Of a stretch of DNA of 64,000 nucleotides, positions 8,309 to 16,442 are shown in pieces; positions within the stretch are counted from its first letter, which is position 1; each line of letters starts with the position of its first letter. Made by a program: the position numbers and the translations under genes. This stretch comes from Treponema sp. (lineage in GTDB: Bacteria; Spirochaetota; Spirochaetia; Treponematales; Breznakiellaceae), in assembly GCA_031288005.1 (NCBI GenBank), contig JAITSE010000101.1, positions 6,405 through 70,404 on the forward strand, written 5' to 3'. The notes under the pieces were generated by a model. The model worked only from the letters and a program-made list of their open reading frames with translations, did no database searches and was not told the DNA's origin.

Positions 8309-9421
8309 GTGTCTAGTAATACACGAAGTATACAAATCGGCGGATTTGCCCATGTCAACTCCATTTATATTGGAGGCGCTTACCCGGTAGCGGTTCAGAC
8401 TATGTGGAAGGACCGCCTTGCTTTTGCCGATCTTGAAGGAACTAAGGGGGAGGCCCTGTACGGGCGTATACGCCGCCTTGAAGACCTTGGCTGTTCCATA
8501 CTCAGGTTTGCCGTGCCTAACATGGAAGCCGCCGAAATTCTAGGCCGTCTTGCGGAACGGGTTTCCATGCCCATCTCGGCGGATATTCACTTTGATTACC
8601 GGATAGCTCTCCGGTGTATGGACTTTCCCATTGCGAAGATTAGAATCAATCCCGGAAATATAGGCGGTCCAGACCGTATCAAAATGGTTCTAGCCAAGGC
8701 GTCGGCTAAGGGCGTCCCCCTGAGAATAGGGGTAAATGGCGGAAGCCTTCCATCCGATCTGAGAGGCCGGGTAGACGCCGGGACCCTGGACAGGGCCGAA
8801 GCTCTGGTTGCCGCCGCTGAACGGGAAACTGCTGTCTTTCGGGATTTTGGCTTTGAGAACTTCCTGGTGTCTATGAAGGCTTCTTCCCAGGCGGAGACGG
8901 TCAGGGCGAACCGGATTTTTGCCGGACGGAACGACATCCCCCTCCATATAGGCGTCACGGAGGCCGGCCCACTCATTGCCGGGGTAGTGCGTAACGCCGT
9001 GGCCCTCCACGCTCTTCTTGAGGAAGGAATAGGGGGGACCCTGCGGGTGTCTCTGTCCGATACGATGGAAAACGAAGTGATAGCCGGCAGAGAGATTCTT
9101 GGGGCCGCCGCCGAGAGTATGGGAAGAGGGCGGGAAGACCGGGGAATTGTCATAATTTCCTGCCCCAGGTGCGGGCGCAGTTGTTTTGACACCCACGCCT
9201 TTACGGAAAGGTGGATGAGCCGTTTGTATTCCATGAAAAAAAATATCACCGTCGCCGTCATGGGATGCGCTGTAAACGGCCCGGAGGAAGCCAAACACGC
9301 GGACTTGGGGATAACGGGAGCGGGGGGCAATGCGGTGATATTCCGCAGGGGCCGCGTCATCAGGACCATAGCCGGCAATGAGGCGGATGCGGCCTTTGCT
9401 GAAGAATTGGATCGTCTTTGA
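8309..9421 (+). CDS. ispG: 4-hydroxy-3-methylbut-2-enyl diphosphate synthase
   Basis: A 370-residue enzyme of the MEP isoprenoid pathway that reductively opens the cyclic diphosphate MEcPP to HMBPP using a [4Fe-4S] cluster. Cluster ligands are visible as Cys285 and Cys288 (CPRCGR) and Cys320 (MGCAVNGP), with Glu327 seven residues after the last Cys, matching the Cys305/Glu312 spacing of the E. coli enzyme. The usual NGPGEA reads NGPEEA here. The N-terminal TIM-barrel half is complete. The start is GTG at 8309; no strong ribosome site is visible and no better in-frame ATG exists upstream. Its stop overlaps a TTG that could start the next frame. Confidence 0.95.
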   Translation: MSSNTRSIQIGGFAHVNSIYIGGAYPVAVQTMWKDRLAFADLEGTKGEALYGRIRRLEDLGCSILRFAVPNMEAAEILGRLAERVSMPISADIHFDYRIALRCMDFPIAKIRINPGNIGGPDRIKMVLAKASAKGVPLRIGVNGGSLPSDLRGRVDAGTLDRAEALVAAAERETAVFRDFGFENFLVSMKASSQAETVRANRIFAGRNDIPLHIGVTEAGPLIAGVVRNAVALHALLEEGIGGTLRVSLSDTMENEVIAGREILGAAAESMGRGREDRGIVIISCPRCGRSCFDTHAFTERWMSRLYSMKKNITVAVMGCAVNGPEEAKHADLGITGAGGNAVIFRRGRVIRTIAGNEADAAFAEELDRL

Positions 9422-9495
9422 GCCGCCGCGTGGCTTCCCTTTCCGGCTCCATGTTTTCTGTTTTTTATCCGGCATTTATCCGATATATTAAAAAG

Positions 9496-10608
9496 ATGAA
9501 CGGAAAAGTCTTTGCTCTGTTCCTGTTTTTTTCTTTCTTCACTTTGCCCGCCTGGCCCCAGAAAGCGGTGGAGCGGCCCTATTGGTTTATGTTGGAACAA
9601 GGGAAGCTGCACTTCAGAAACGGAGATTATGGGGCCGCGCTTATGGCCTTCCAAGACGCTAAGAGCGCCCGGCAGGATATGTACGCTCGTATGGAGCAGG
9701 AGATGATTTCCGTGCTTTCCATGGGGGAGGTACGCGCCATGGGGGATGCGCTGAATCTTGTAGAAAGGTATATTGCGGAGCGTGGCCGCATAGAAGCCGC
9801 CGGAGCTCTTGAGGAACTTTACTACAGGATTCCAAAAGAAAGTCTGAACAATTCGGCTGTAAGCGTTCTTGCGGAATTCGACCGGCTTAAAGCTTACCCT
9901 GAGGCGGAATATTGGATAGGGGAGGTTTACCGGGAGGAAGGGGAACTGGGCATAGCGCTGAAACAGTTTCAGAAAGCCTATGAGCAGCGTTCTTCGCTTG
10001 AAGCGCGGGGATTTGAAACGGAACTTCTCTATAAAATTGCGGACATACACCGGATCAGGCAGGAATATACGCTTATGGAGCGGAACCTGCTTGAGATTCT
10101 GGAAACTGACAAACTCTGGTCGCAGGATTCAGGCGCATTTATTCGTTCAGCTATGGCCCGGACTTTGGAAAACGACAGCATAGACCGCTTTCTGACCCTT
10201 TACCGCTATAATAATTTTCAAAGTCTCAGCGCCCATAGACTTTTGGGTTTCTATTATGGTTCAACTGGGCGGCACAGCCGGGCGGTGGAGCATCTTATCT
10301 TCACTTTTCTCATTCAAAATTCCATATTTATTGATGAATTGATACGGCTTCAATATGACTATACCTTTACTTCCCTGGAGAGCCTTATCAACGATGTGAC
10401 GCGGCGGCCGGTCCTGGCTCCATATTTTGAAGATTACTACAGAATTATGTACTATCTGGGAGCGGCTTTTTGGGGGAGCGGCAAGCCGAATGCGGCCCGG
10501 CGTTTCTGGGAAGCCTGCGCCGGGCGGCAGGACGCGGGAGAATGGCGCTTCCGGTCCCAGGCGCAGTTAAGGAGTCCTTATATTGAAAATGCGGTGGAAT
10601 TGCCCTAG
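9496..10608 (+). CDS. Exported helical-repeat (TPR-like) protein
   Basis: A 370-residue protein beginning with a clear signal peptide (MNGKVFALFLFFSFFTLPAWPQ). It then has several degenerate tetratricopeptide-like helical pairs, for example around GKLHFRNGDYGAALMAFQDA and GELGIALKQFQKAYEQ. No lipobox cysteine is present, so it is probably periplasmic. The frame is open from TTG 9418, overlapping the ispG stop, but ATG 9496 is preferred because it places the signal sequence at the N-terminus. Such proteins usually act as scaffolds in the envelope; no specific role can be read from the sequence. Confidence 0.8.
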   Translation: MNGKVFALFLFFSFFTLPAWPQKAVERPYWFMLEQGKLHFRNGDYGAALMAFQDAKSARQDMYARMEQEMISVLSMGEVRAMGDALNLVERYIAERGRIEAAGALEELYYRIPKESLNNSAVSVLAEFDRLKAYPEAEYWIGEVYREEGELGIALKQFQKAYEQRSSLEARGFETELLYKIADIHRIRQEYTLMERNLLEILETDKLWSQDSGAFIRSAMARTLENDSIDRFLTLYRYNNFQSLSAHRLLGFYYGSTGRHSRAVEHLIFTFLIQNSIFIDELIRLQYDYTFTSLESLINDVTRRPVLAPYFEDYYRIMYYLGAAFWGSGKPNAARRFWEACAGRQDAGEWRFRSQAQLRSPYIENAVELP

Positions 10609-10845
10609 CTATTGTGCGGGGTTTTACATCATCTGCACTACAATAATCCCGGTTATCGAAGCTGGGGGATCTAAGGGTCCCGCAGGGTAATCCGGCCTGG
10701 CCACCGTGGGTAGAACCGGAGGCTTGCTTTGAAATTTTGGAACCGCTCAGCGTTCTTAGAGCCGCACGGTTTACGGGTTCCAAAACTTCAAGCGGCCCGC
10801 AAGGGACGCAGATTAGAATTTGCCTGATTACGGGGAACCGCCCTC
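10609..10845. repeat. Intergenic block with degenerate palindromic repeats
   Basis: No gene seen. It contains decayed members of the intergenic family: GGGTCCCGCAGGG near 10675, a GGAACCG...CGGGTTCC arm pair around 10738-10786, a CCAAAACTTC end, and GCGGCCCGCAAGGGACGC at about 10791. The copies are more eroded than those at 25.4 or 41.6 kb. Confidence 0.5.
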
Positions 10846-10875
10846 TTGACTCAGACCCTTAGCGCATCATACTAT
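10846..10875 (+). promoter_or_regulatory. Putative promoter of the DEAD-box helicase gene
   Basis: TTGACT at 10846-10851 and TACTAT at 10870-10875 with an 18-base spacer. The implied transcript would begin at about 10882, only some 8 bases before ATG 10890, and there is no Shine-Dalgarno sequence. This suggests a leaderless or nearly leaderless message. Confidence 0.45.
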
Positions 10876-10889
10876 GACGCTTGAAATAT

Positions 10890-12797
10890 ATGACTGATAC
10901 TGATAATACTTGTTCGTTTGCTTCCTTCGATTTATCTCCGGGAATTTTAGACGCTTTGAGCCGAAAGGGCTTTACTCTTCCTACGCCGGTTCAGACTCTC
11001 GCCTTGCCCAGACTCCTTGCCGGCGACGGCCACCTTATTGTTAAGGCCCGGACCGGTACGGGAAAGACCGCCGCCTTTGGGATACCCTTGATAGAGCGGT
11101 TCATCCGGGGCGGTTTCGCGCCGGGCCGCATCCCCAGGGTCCTCATATTGACCCCCACGAGAGAACTCGCTCTCCAAGTGTCTCAGGAGATAGCATCTTT
11201 TATTCCCGGAACTGGAATCGGCGGAGGAAACGCGGCCCCTCGGATTACGGCGGTCTACGGCGGCTCGTCTATCAGAAATCAGATCATCGAGCTTAAACGG
11301 GGCGCGGAAATTGTCGTGGGGACCCCCGGACGGGTGATGGATCTGATGGATAGGAAGGCGCTGGACCTTTCGGCAGTGGAATGGTTCATCCTGGATGAGG
11401 CGGATGAAATGCTGGATATGGGTTTTCTTGAGGATGTGGAGACGATTCTCCAGGCGGTTAAGAGTGACCGCCGCATGGCCCTGTTTTCGGCCACCATGCC
11501 TGAAGCCATACTCCGGGTTGTCCGTGAACACATAGGCGACGTGGAGATACTGGAAGATCGCGCTACGGTTGACGAAAAGCCGGCGGTGGATCAGTTTTAC
11601 CTGGTATTACGCCGGGAGGACCGGCTTGAGGCGCTCAGGCGGCTTATAGACGGGGCGGAAGAATTCTATGGCCTTGTGTTCTGTGCTACCAAGGCCGGGG
11701 CGGATGAGCTGACCCGACGGCTTCTTGATGCGGGGTACGCGGCGGAAGTTATACACGGAGACCGTTCCCAGGAGGAGCGGGAACGGACACTTGTGCGCTT
11801 TAGGGCGTACCGGGCTGTTTCAGGTGGCGACCCGGCAATACTGGTGGCTACCGATGTGGCGGCCCGCGGCATAGATATAGAGCGGCTTACCCATGTGATA
11901 AACTGGGACTTCCCCAATGACCGGGAATCCTATGTTCACCGTATAGGCCGTACCGGCAGGGCAGGCCGCCGCGGTAAGGCTATAAGCCTGATTTTGCCCG
12001 CCGAACAGGGGCGGGTCGGTCATTTCTCCCGGAGCATGGAGCGGATACTGGGGAGCCGCATAGAGTGGATGCGCATCCCCCCGGTAAAGTCGGTGATGAA
12101 GGTCCGCGAGCGGCGTATTTTGGCCTCGATACTTGCGACGATTCCCGGACAAAGCGCCTCTGAAACATCGCAGGACGATGTGGTTCCCGAAGGACCGGCG
12201 GTTCTTGAGACTGTGGAAACAGCGGCGGATACAACAGAAGCGTTGTCAAAACAGATGGAAACGCTTGAGTTCTCCGATGTCCGCCTCTCCCGGTTGACCC
12301 GGAAACTTATTGAACGCCTCGGCGCCGAAGGAGCGGTGGAAGCCCTGGTGACTGCGGCGTATGGAGAGCTTCTGGACAGCGGACGGTACGGACCGGTGAC
12401 AGAATTTTCCGAGCCTGAGGCTTGGGAAAGCGGGGAAGGCCGCCGGCGGGGGAGACGGGGCGATACCGGTGGCAGGGTGAAGTTCGCCGGGAACCGGACT
12501 CTGGGTCACGGACGGTTCCACCGGGGAGAGGCTGTTGCTGGAGAAAGCCGGGGTGGAGAAGATCGTCCGGCCCGGGTCTATGTGGGACTAGGCCGGCGGC
12601 ATGGAGCAACCGCCAGGGATGTGGCGGGATTGCTTATGAGAGCGGGGGGAGTCCCCGGACGACTTGTGGATGCCATTGAAATGAAAGATTATTGCGCCTT
12701 TGCAACCATGCCGCCAGATGCGGCAAAACGGGCCTATGACTTCTCCCGACATACTCCCCAGGACCCGGCAATACGTCCGGCGTCGTCTGAGAAATAA
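10890..12797 (+). CDS. DEAD-box ATP-dependent RNA helicase with DbpA-type RNA-binding tail
   Basis: A 635-residue RNA helicase. Domain 1 has the Q motif region (GFTLPTPVQ), motif I ARTGTGKT, Ia PTRELALQ, GG/TPGRV, motif II DEAD and motif III SAT. Domain 2 has the ATDVAARGID and HRIGRTGRAGRRG motifs. After a charged, Gly/Arg-rich linker (about residues 515-560), the C-terminus (RVYVGLGRRHGA...) is a DbpA/CsdA-like RNA-binding domain, which suggests work on ribosomal RNA or structured messages. ATG 10890 is preferred over TTG 10881. It converges with the corrinoid-like gene, leaving 3 bases between the two ends. The 232-residue protein at 40743-41441 carries a similar RNA-binding domain without the helicase. 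Confidence 0.95.
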   Translation: MTDTDNTCSFASFDLSPGILDALSRKGFTLPTPVQTLALPRLLAGDGHLIVKARTGTGKTAAFGIPLIERFIRGGFAPGRIPRVLILTPTRELALQVSQEIASFIPGTGIGGGNAAPRITAVYGGSSIRNQIIELKRGAEIVVGTPGRVMDLMDRKALDLSAVEWFILDEADEMLDMGFLEDVETILQAVKSDRRMALFSATMPEAILRVVREHIGDVEILEDRATVDEKPAVDQFYLVLRREDRLEALRRLIDGAEEFYGLVFCATKAGADELTRRLLDAGYAAEVIHGDRSQEERERTLVRFRAYRAVSGGDPAILVATDVAARGIDIERLTHVINWDFPNDRESYVHRIGRTGRAGRRGKAISLILPAEQGRVGHFSRSMERILGSRIEWMRIPPVKSVMKVRERRILASILATIPGQSASETSQDDVVPEGPAVLETVETAADTTEALSKQMETLEFSDVRLSRLTRKLIERLGAEGAVEALVTAAYGELLDSGRYGPVTEFSEPEAWESGEGRRRGRRGDTGGRVKFAGNRTLGHGRFHRGEAVAGESRGGEDRPARVYVGLGRRHGATARDVAGLLMRAGGVPGRLVDAIEMKDYCAFATMPPDAAKRAYDFSRHTPQDPAIRPASSEK

Positions 12798-12800
12798 AAT

Positions 12801-13445
12801 TCAACCACTCATTGCGCCGCAGTAGGCTTCCGCCAATTCCGCGGCTACAAGGGTGTCATTGGCGTATATATCCGCACCGATGAGCCGGCAGTAACGTTCC
12901 GTTACGGGAGCGCCTGTAAGGATGATTTTCACCCTGCCGCGGATACCCGCAGACAGCGCTTCCTGGACAACGGTTTTCATATGAGCCATGGTGGTTACAA
13001 GCGATGCCGAGCAAATGATGATGCCGGCCTGTTCTTTTTCAGCGGTTTCCACAAACCGGACAGAGCTTATGCTTGTTCCTAAGTCTATGACTCTGAGGCC
13101 CCGGCTTTCCATTATGACGGCAAGAATATTTTTGTCCCTGTCTTCTATGTCGCCTTCTACGGTTCCTATTACGGCAGTTCCCAGGACAGTCCGTTCGGCA
13201 GCGGCAATAGCTTGTTTTATCTGCCTGATTCCCCATTCCATAGCTCTCCGGGCCATACGAATTTCCGGGACCAGCACCTCATTCCGGCCATAGCGGGCTT
13301 CCGCAGCTTTCATGCCGGCAATGATTCCCTGTTTTACGATAGTATCTATCGTATAATTTTCCGCGATTGCCTTGGTAATCAATGCCGAAGTCTCCCTTGC
13401 TTTGCCTGATTGAAGGTTGTGCGATATGTCGTCCAAATTAACCAT
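12801..13445 (-). CDS. Corrinoid (B12)-binding-fold protein with altered cobalamin motif
   Basis: A 214-residue protein with the two-domain build of methyltransferase corrinoid proteins (MtaC/MtbC/MetH module): a four-helix cap (residues about 1-85) then a Rossmann-like domain. The diagnostic DxHxxG loop, which gives the histidine ligand to cobalt, reads GDIEDRDKN (98-106). Glu101, codon GAA, therefore replaces the histidine and Asp104 replaces the glycine. The SxL site reads SAS (146-148 region) and the GG pair reads TG (LTGAPVTE). It may bind cobalamin base-off without a protein ligand, bind something else, or act as a sensor. No methyltransferase partner is nearby; it follows two PocR-AraC regulators by 24 bases, with a GGAGAG ribosome site. 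Fold assignment is firm; activity is unknown. Confidence 0.85.
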   Translation of the reverse strand: MVNLDDISHNLQSGKARETSALITKAIAENYTIDTIVKQGIIAGMKAAEARYGRNEVLVPEIRMARRAMEWGIRQIKQAIAAAERTVLGTAVIGTVEGDIEDRDKNILAVIMESRGLRVIDLGTSISSVRFVETAEKEQAGIIICSASLVTTMAHMKTVVQEALSAGIRGRVKIILTGAPVTERYCRLIGADIYANDTLVAAELAEAYCGAMSG

Positions 13446-13469
13446 TTTTGTATACTCTCCATCTTAAAA

Positions 13470-14879
13470 TTATTGTTCAATAAAGGGGCGGTAGTTTTCA
13501 GAGAAATTATTCTCGGAAAGTTCTGAGATCATGCCGCCGCCCTGTGTACGGTATTTCCCCGGGCTGATTCCGGTAAAATTTTTAAATATTTTTGAGAACC
13601 AACTCTGATCCTCAAAGCCGCAGGCGCCTGCGATTTCACCTAAACTCATGTCTCCCTTTGTCAGCAGCCGGCAGGCTTTTTCCACCCGCAGCCGGTTGAG
13701 GTAACTTGACAGGTTTTCACCCATTTCATTTTTGAAAATCGTACTGAAATAAGGGGCTGAAAGCCCGGACGCCGAGGCGATTTCCTTGAGGCTTATCTTT
13801 CTCCCGTAATTTTCATAGATAAACCGTTCCGCTTTCCGCAGCGCCGCGGCGTGGCGGATTCCCCTGAAAGAAAATATCTGTTCAGCCATGCTTTCGACGA
13901 TCATGTGAAGCACATCGGTCAGCTCTTCAATATTTTGTACTTCTTGAATGCGCTGGAGATACTGGTTATTAGTTTCAAGGAGGCTGCTCTCTGTATTTCC
14001 CGGAGATATAACCGTTCTGGACAGCAGTACTACCAATTCTATCGCCCTAAATCTGACGTAGTTAAAGTGGTCCGGGTTTGAAAAAAACAGTACGCTCAAC
14101 AGTTCGTTCAGTATTTTTTTGCCGGTTTCATTATCTCCCCGGCGGAGAGCGGCCAGGAGCATCCGTTCTTTATCCAAAGGATACCCCGGCGCCGGGTTGC
14201 CGTCTGGATACTGATTTTTGAGGAGAGATATTTGCTCGGTGATGATGGATTGCTGCCGGGTCCGCCGTTTTAGAATTTCATGGAAGTCTTCGTTCCCGAT
14301 AGACAGCGATTCCGCGCATATTTGCAGCAATTCCGCCAGGGCTGTTATCTTCTCCGGTTCCCCCCGGGGAAATCCGGCAAGGCGGTTTTTGAGTTCTTCT
14401 TCTGAAACCAGTCCATTTCCCATGGCGTACATGGCTTCGACAGTCTCCTCGCTGTCTATTCCCAGAAAACCGGAAGCGATCAGAGCGCCGGCAAAATGCC
14501 CGTTAGAGAAAATAGGACTTGTCCAAAACATAAAGCCCAAATCGCACATATAAATATAAGATCCGCCGAAATGGTGGGCTTTTTTTATGGCGTTAAGGTG
14601 CATCATGCTGCATGGAGAAGCGCTTAAATCCTGCTTTTTTTCGGCGTCAATTTCCGAGTAAGATTCCGAAGCCGTCTGATACTTCATGCAGTAAAGACAT
14701 ATAGTTTTTTCGTTGAATGGAAGAAAATCCAGAATATTATGATAGTTTTCATCCACTACGGTTATTGTTGTTCCTGTCGCCTTGGCATAAGTGCAGGCAA
14801 CCTTCCATGCTTTAAGCATGAGCGGTTTAGTTTTTTTTGTTGGAGTAAGGATGTTTACAATACTCTCTTTGCTGCTCAT
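13470..14879 (-). CDS. PocR-domain AraC-family transcriptional regulator (second copy)
   Basis: A 469-residue regulator. The N-terminal part (about residues 20-180) is a PocR sensory domain with its cysteine-rich signature (CLYCMKYQ, then SPCSMMHLNA, GGSYIYMCDLG and WTSPIF). The C-terminal ~100 residues are two AraC helix-turn-helix motifs (ISLKEIASASGLSAPYFS; MSLGEIAGACGFEDQSWFSK). PocR domains are predicted to sense small hydrocarbon-type ligands such as diols and are named for the propanediol/B12 regulator of Salmonella. Its start lies 4 bases after the upstream paralogue, with the ribosome site (AGGATAATA) inside that gene's end, so the two are probably co-translated. The corrinoid-like gene follows. 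Confidence 0.92.
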   Translation of the reverse strand: MSSKESIVNILTPTKKTKPLMLKAWKVACTYAKATGTTITVVDENYHNILDFLPFNEKTICLYCMKYQTASESYSEIDAEKKQDLSASPCSMMHLNAIKKAHHFGGSYIYMCDLGFMFWTSPIFSNGHFAGALIASGFLGIDSEETVEAMYAMGNGLVSEEELKNRLAGFPRGEPEKITALAELLQICAESLSIGNEDFHEILKRRTRQQSIITEQISLLKNQYPDGNPAPGYPLDKERMLLAALRRGDNETGKKILNELLSVLFFSNPDHFNYVRFRAIELVVLLSRTVISPGNTESSLLETNNQYLQRIQEVQNIEELTDVLHMIVESMAEQIFSFRGIRHAAALRKAERFIYENYGRKISLKEIASASGLSAPYFSTIFKNEMGENLSSYLNRLRVEKACRLLTKGDMSLGEIAGACGFEDQSWFSKIFKNFTGISPGKYRTQGGGMISELSENNFSENYRPFIEQ

Positions 14880-14883
14880 TATA

Positions 14884-16320
14884 TTATCCTGTTTCTTTGT
14901 TTCTTTCTATTTCGTTTTCAGGTTCTTTGTTCGAGGAAAATATAATATGTCCTTCCCCTTGATCCCTGAATTTTCCGGGACTAAGCCCGGTATAGTTTTT
15001 AAATATTTTTGAAAACCAGCTCTGGTCTTCAAAACCGCAGGAGCCGGCAATATCGCTCAGGTTTAAATCCGATTCAATAAGCAGGGCGGTGGCTTTTTCT
15101 ACCCTAAGCCGGTTCAGATAGTTCGATAGGTTTTCTCCCATCTCTTCTTTGAAAATGCTTGAGAAGTACGGTGCCGACAGGCCGGAGGCATCGGCGACTT
15201 CCTTAAGGCTGATTTTTCTGGTGTAATTCTCCCATATAAACCGTTCCGCCTTGCGTAGAGCCGATGCGTGACGGATTCCCTGGAAAGAAAATATCTGCGC
15301 CGACATCCGCTCCACGATAAGGTGAAGGATGGCGGTTAATTCTTCTATATCCCGGGCCTCTTGTATACGCTTAATATAACGGTTGTTATTTTCCAGGACG
15401 GTTTCATCTTCGGAATGATCCGGCGTTACCGCCGCCCTAGAGAGGATCACTACCAGTTCTATCGCCCTAAGCTGCATGAATTTAAAGTTGCCTGGATTGG
15501 AAATGTGAAAAATTTCCAGAAGTTCATTTAAAATTTTTCCGCTTGTATCGTTATCTCCTCTGCGAAGGGCCGCAAAAAGCATCCGTTCTTTATCCAGGGG
15601 GTATCCTGGAATCCCATTGGCATGGCTGTATTTATTTTTTAGAAGGTGAATCTGATTTGAAAGATGCGACTCCTGTTCGGCCCGGCGGGCTGCTATTTCC
15701 GTGTAATCCTCACCTTCTCTGGAAACCTGTTCCGCGCAAAGCAGCAGTAGCTGGGCCAGGGCTTTTATTTCTTCAAGGGACTGGGCCGGGACGCCCGCAA
15801 GAAATTGTCCGGCTTCCTCTTTGGAAATTTTGCCATCTGCCATCATCCAAATATTTTCAACAGCCTTTTCTTTTTCTATTCCCAGAATGCCGCCGGCTAC
15901 AAGAGCGCCCGGAGAGCGGCCGCCTGAAAAGATTGGGCTGATCCAAAAAATAATGCCTAGGTCGCACATATAGATGTAAGCGCCGCCGGCTTGTTGAGCT
16001 TTTCCAACTGCGTTGGTATGCATCTTTAGACAAGGATATCCTTCTTCCTGTAAATTCAGTTCCGGTTTAGGGCTGCGCTGCTTACAGACAGCGCAAAGCG
16101 GCAATATGTGGTCATAGCCGGTTTTCCCAACGGAATGTCCTGTTTGATCCAATACTAAAACTGTAGTATTGGTCGCATTTTCATAGGACTTAAGGACCTC
16201 ATCCGCCTTGAGCAGGATAGGCTCAATCTTCCGCCTGCCGATTATGGAAGCGGCGGCATTTTTTTCTTTAGTAGTCCTGGACGCTGAATTCAGATTCCGG
16301 ACAGTTTGGTTCCGTTGCAT
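14884..16320 (-). CDS. PocR-domain AraC-family transcriptional regulator (first copy)
   Basis: A 478-residue paralogue of the adjacent regulator, with the same order: a PocR domain (CAVCKQRS, GYPCLKMHTNA, GGAYIYMCDLG, WISPIF), a helical middle and an AraC double HTH (ISLKEVADASGLSAPYFS; LNLSDIAGSCGFEDQSWFSK). The HTH regions are nearly identical between copies while the N-termini and linkers differ. This pattern suggests tandem duplication with one DNA target but diverging ligand sensing. A strong TAGGAGGT ribosome site lies just before ATG at 16320. Transcription probably continues through 13470 and 12801. Confidence 0.92.
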   Translation of the reverse strand: MQRNQTVRNLNSASRTTKEKNAAASIIGRRKIEPILLKADEVLKSYENATNTTVLVLDQTGHSVGKTGYDHILPLCAVCKQRSPKPELNLQEEGYPCLKMHTNAVGKAQQAGGAYIYMCDLGIIFWISPIFSGGRSPGALVAGGILGIEKEKAVENIWMMADGKISKEEAGQFLAGVPAQSLEEIKALAQLLLLCAEQVSREGEDYTEIAARRAEQESHLSNQIHLLKNKYSHANGIPGYPLDKERMLFAALRRGDNDTSGKILNELLEIFHISNPGNFKFMQLRAIELVVILSRAAVTPDHSEDETVLENNNRYIKRIQEARDIEELTAILHLIVERMSAQIFSFQGIRHASALRKAERFIWENYTRKISLKEVADASGLSAPYFSSIFKEEMGENLSNYLNRLRVEKATALLIESDLNLSDIAGSCGFEDQSWFSKIFKNYTGLSPGKFRDQGEGHIIFSSNKEPENEIERNKETG

Positions 16321-16442
16321 AAGGACCTCCTAATTATTATTTTCTATGAAGCTATTATGAACGTAATACACCCTAATGGCTAAAAAAATAATTTTCCAAC
16401 GAAATCATTCTTTTTTTTATGATTTTCCGCCGCCTTAAGACT

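Noticed and set aside
8596..10050. 484-codon frame on the minus strand opposite ispG
   Set aside because: It is antisense to two well-supported genes, and its residue composition is typical of a shadow frame.
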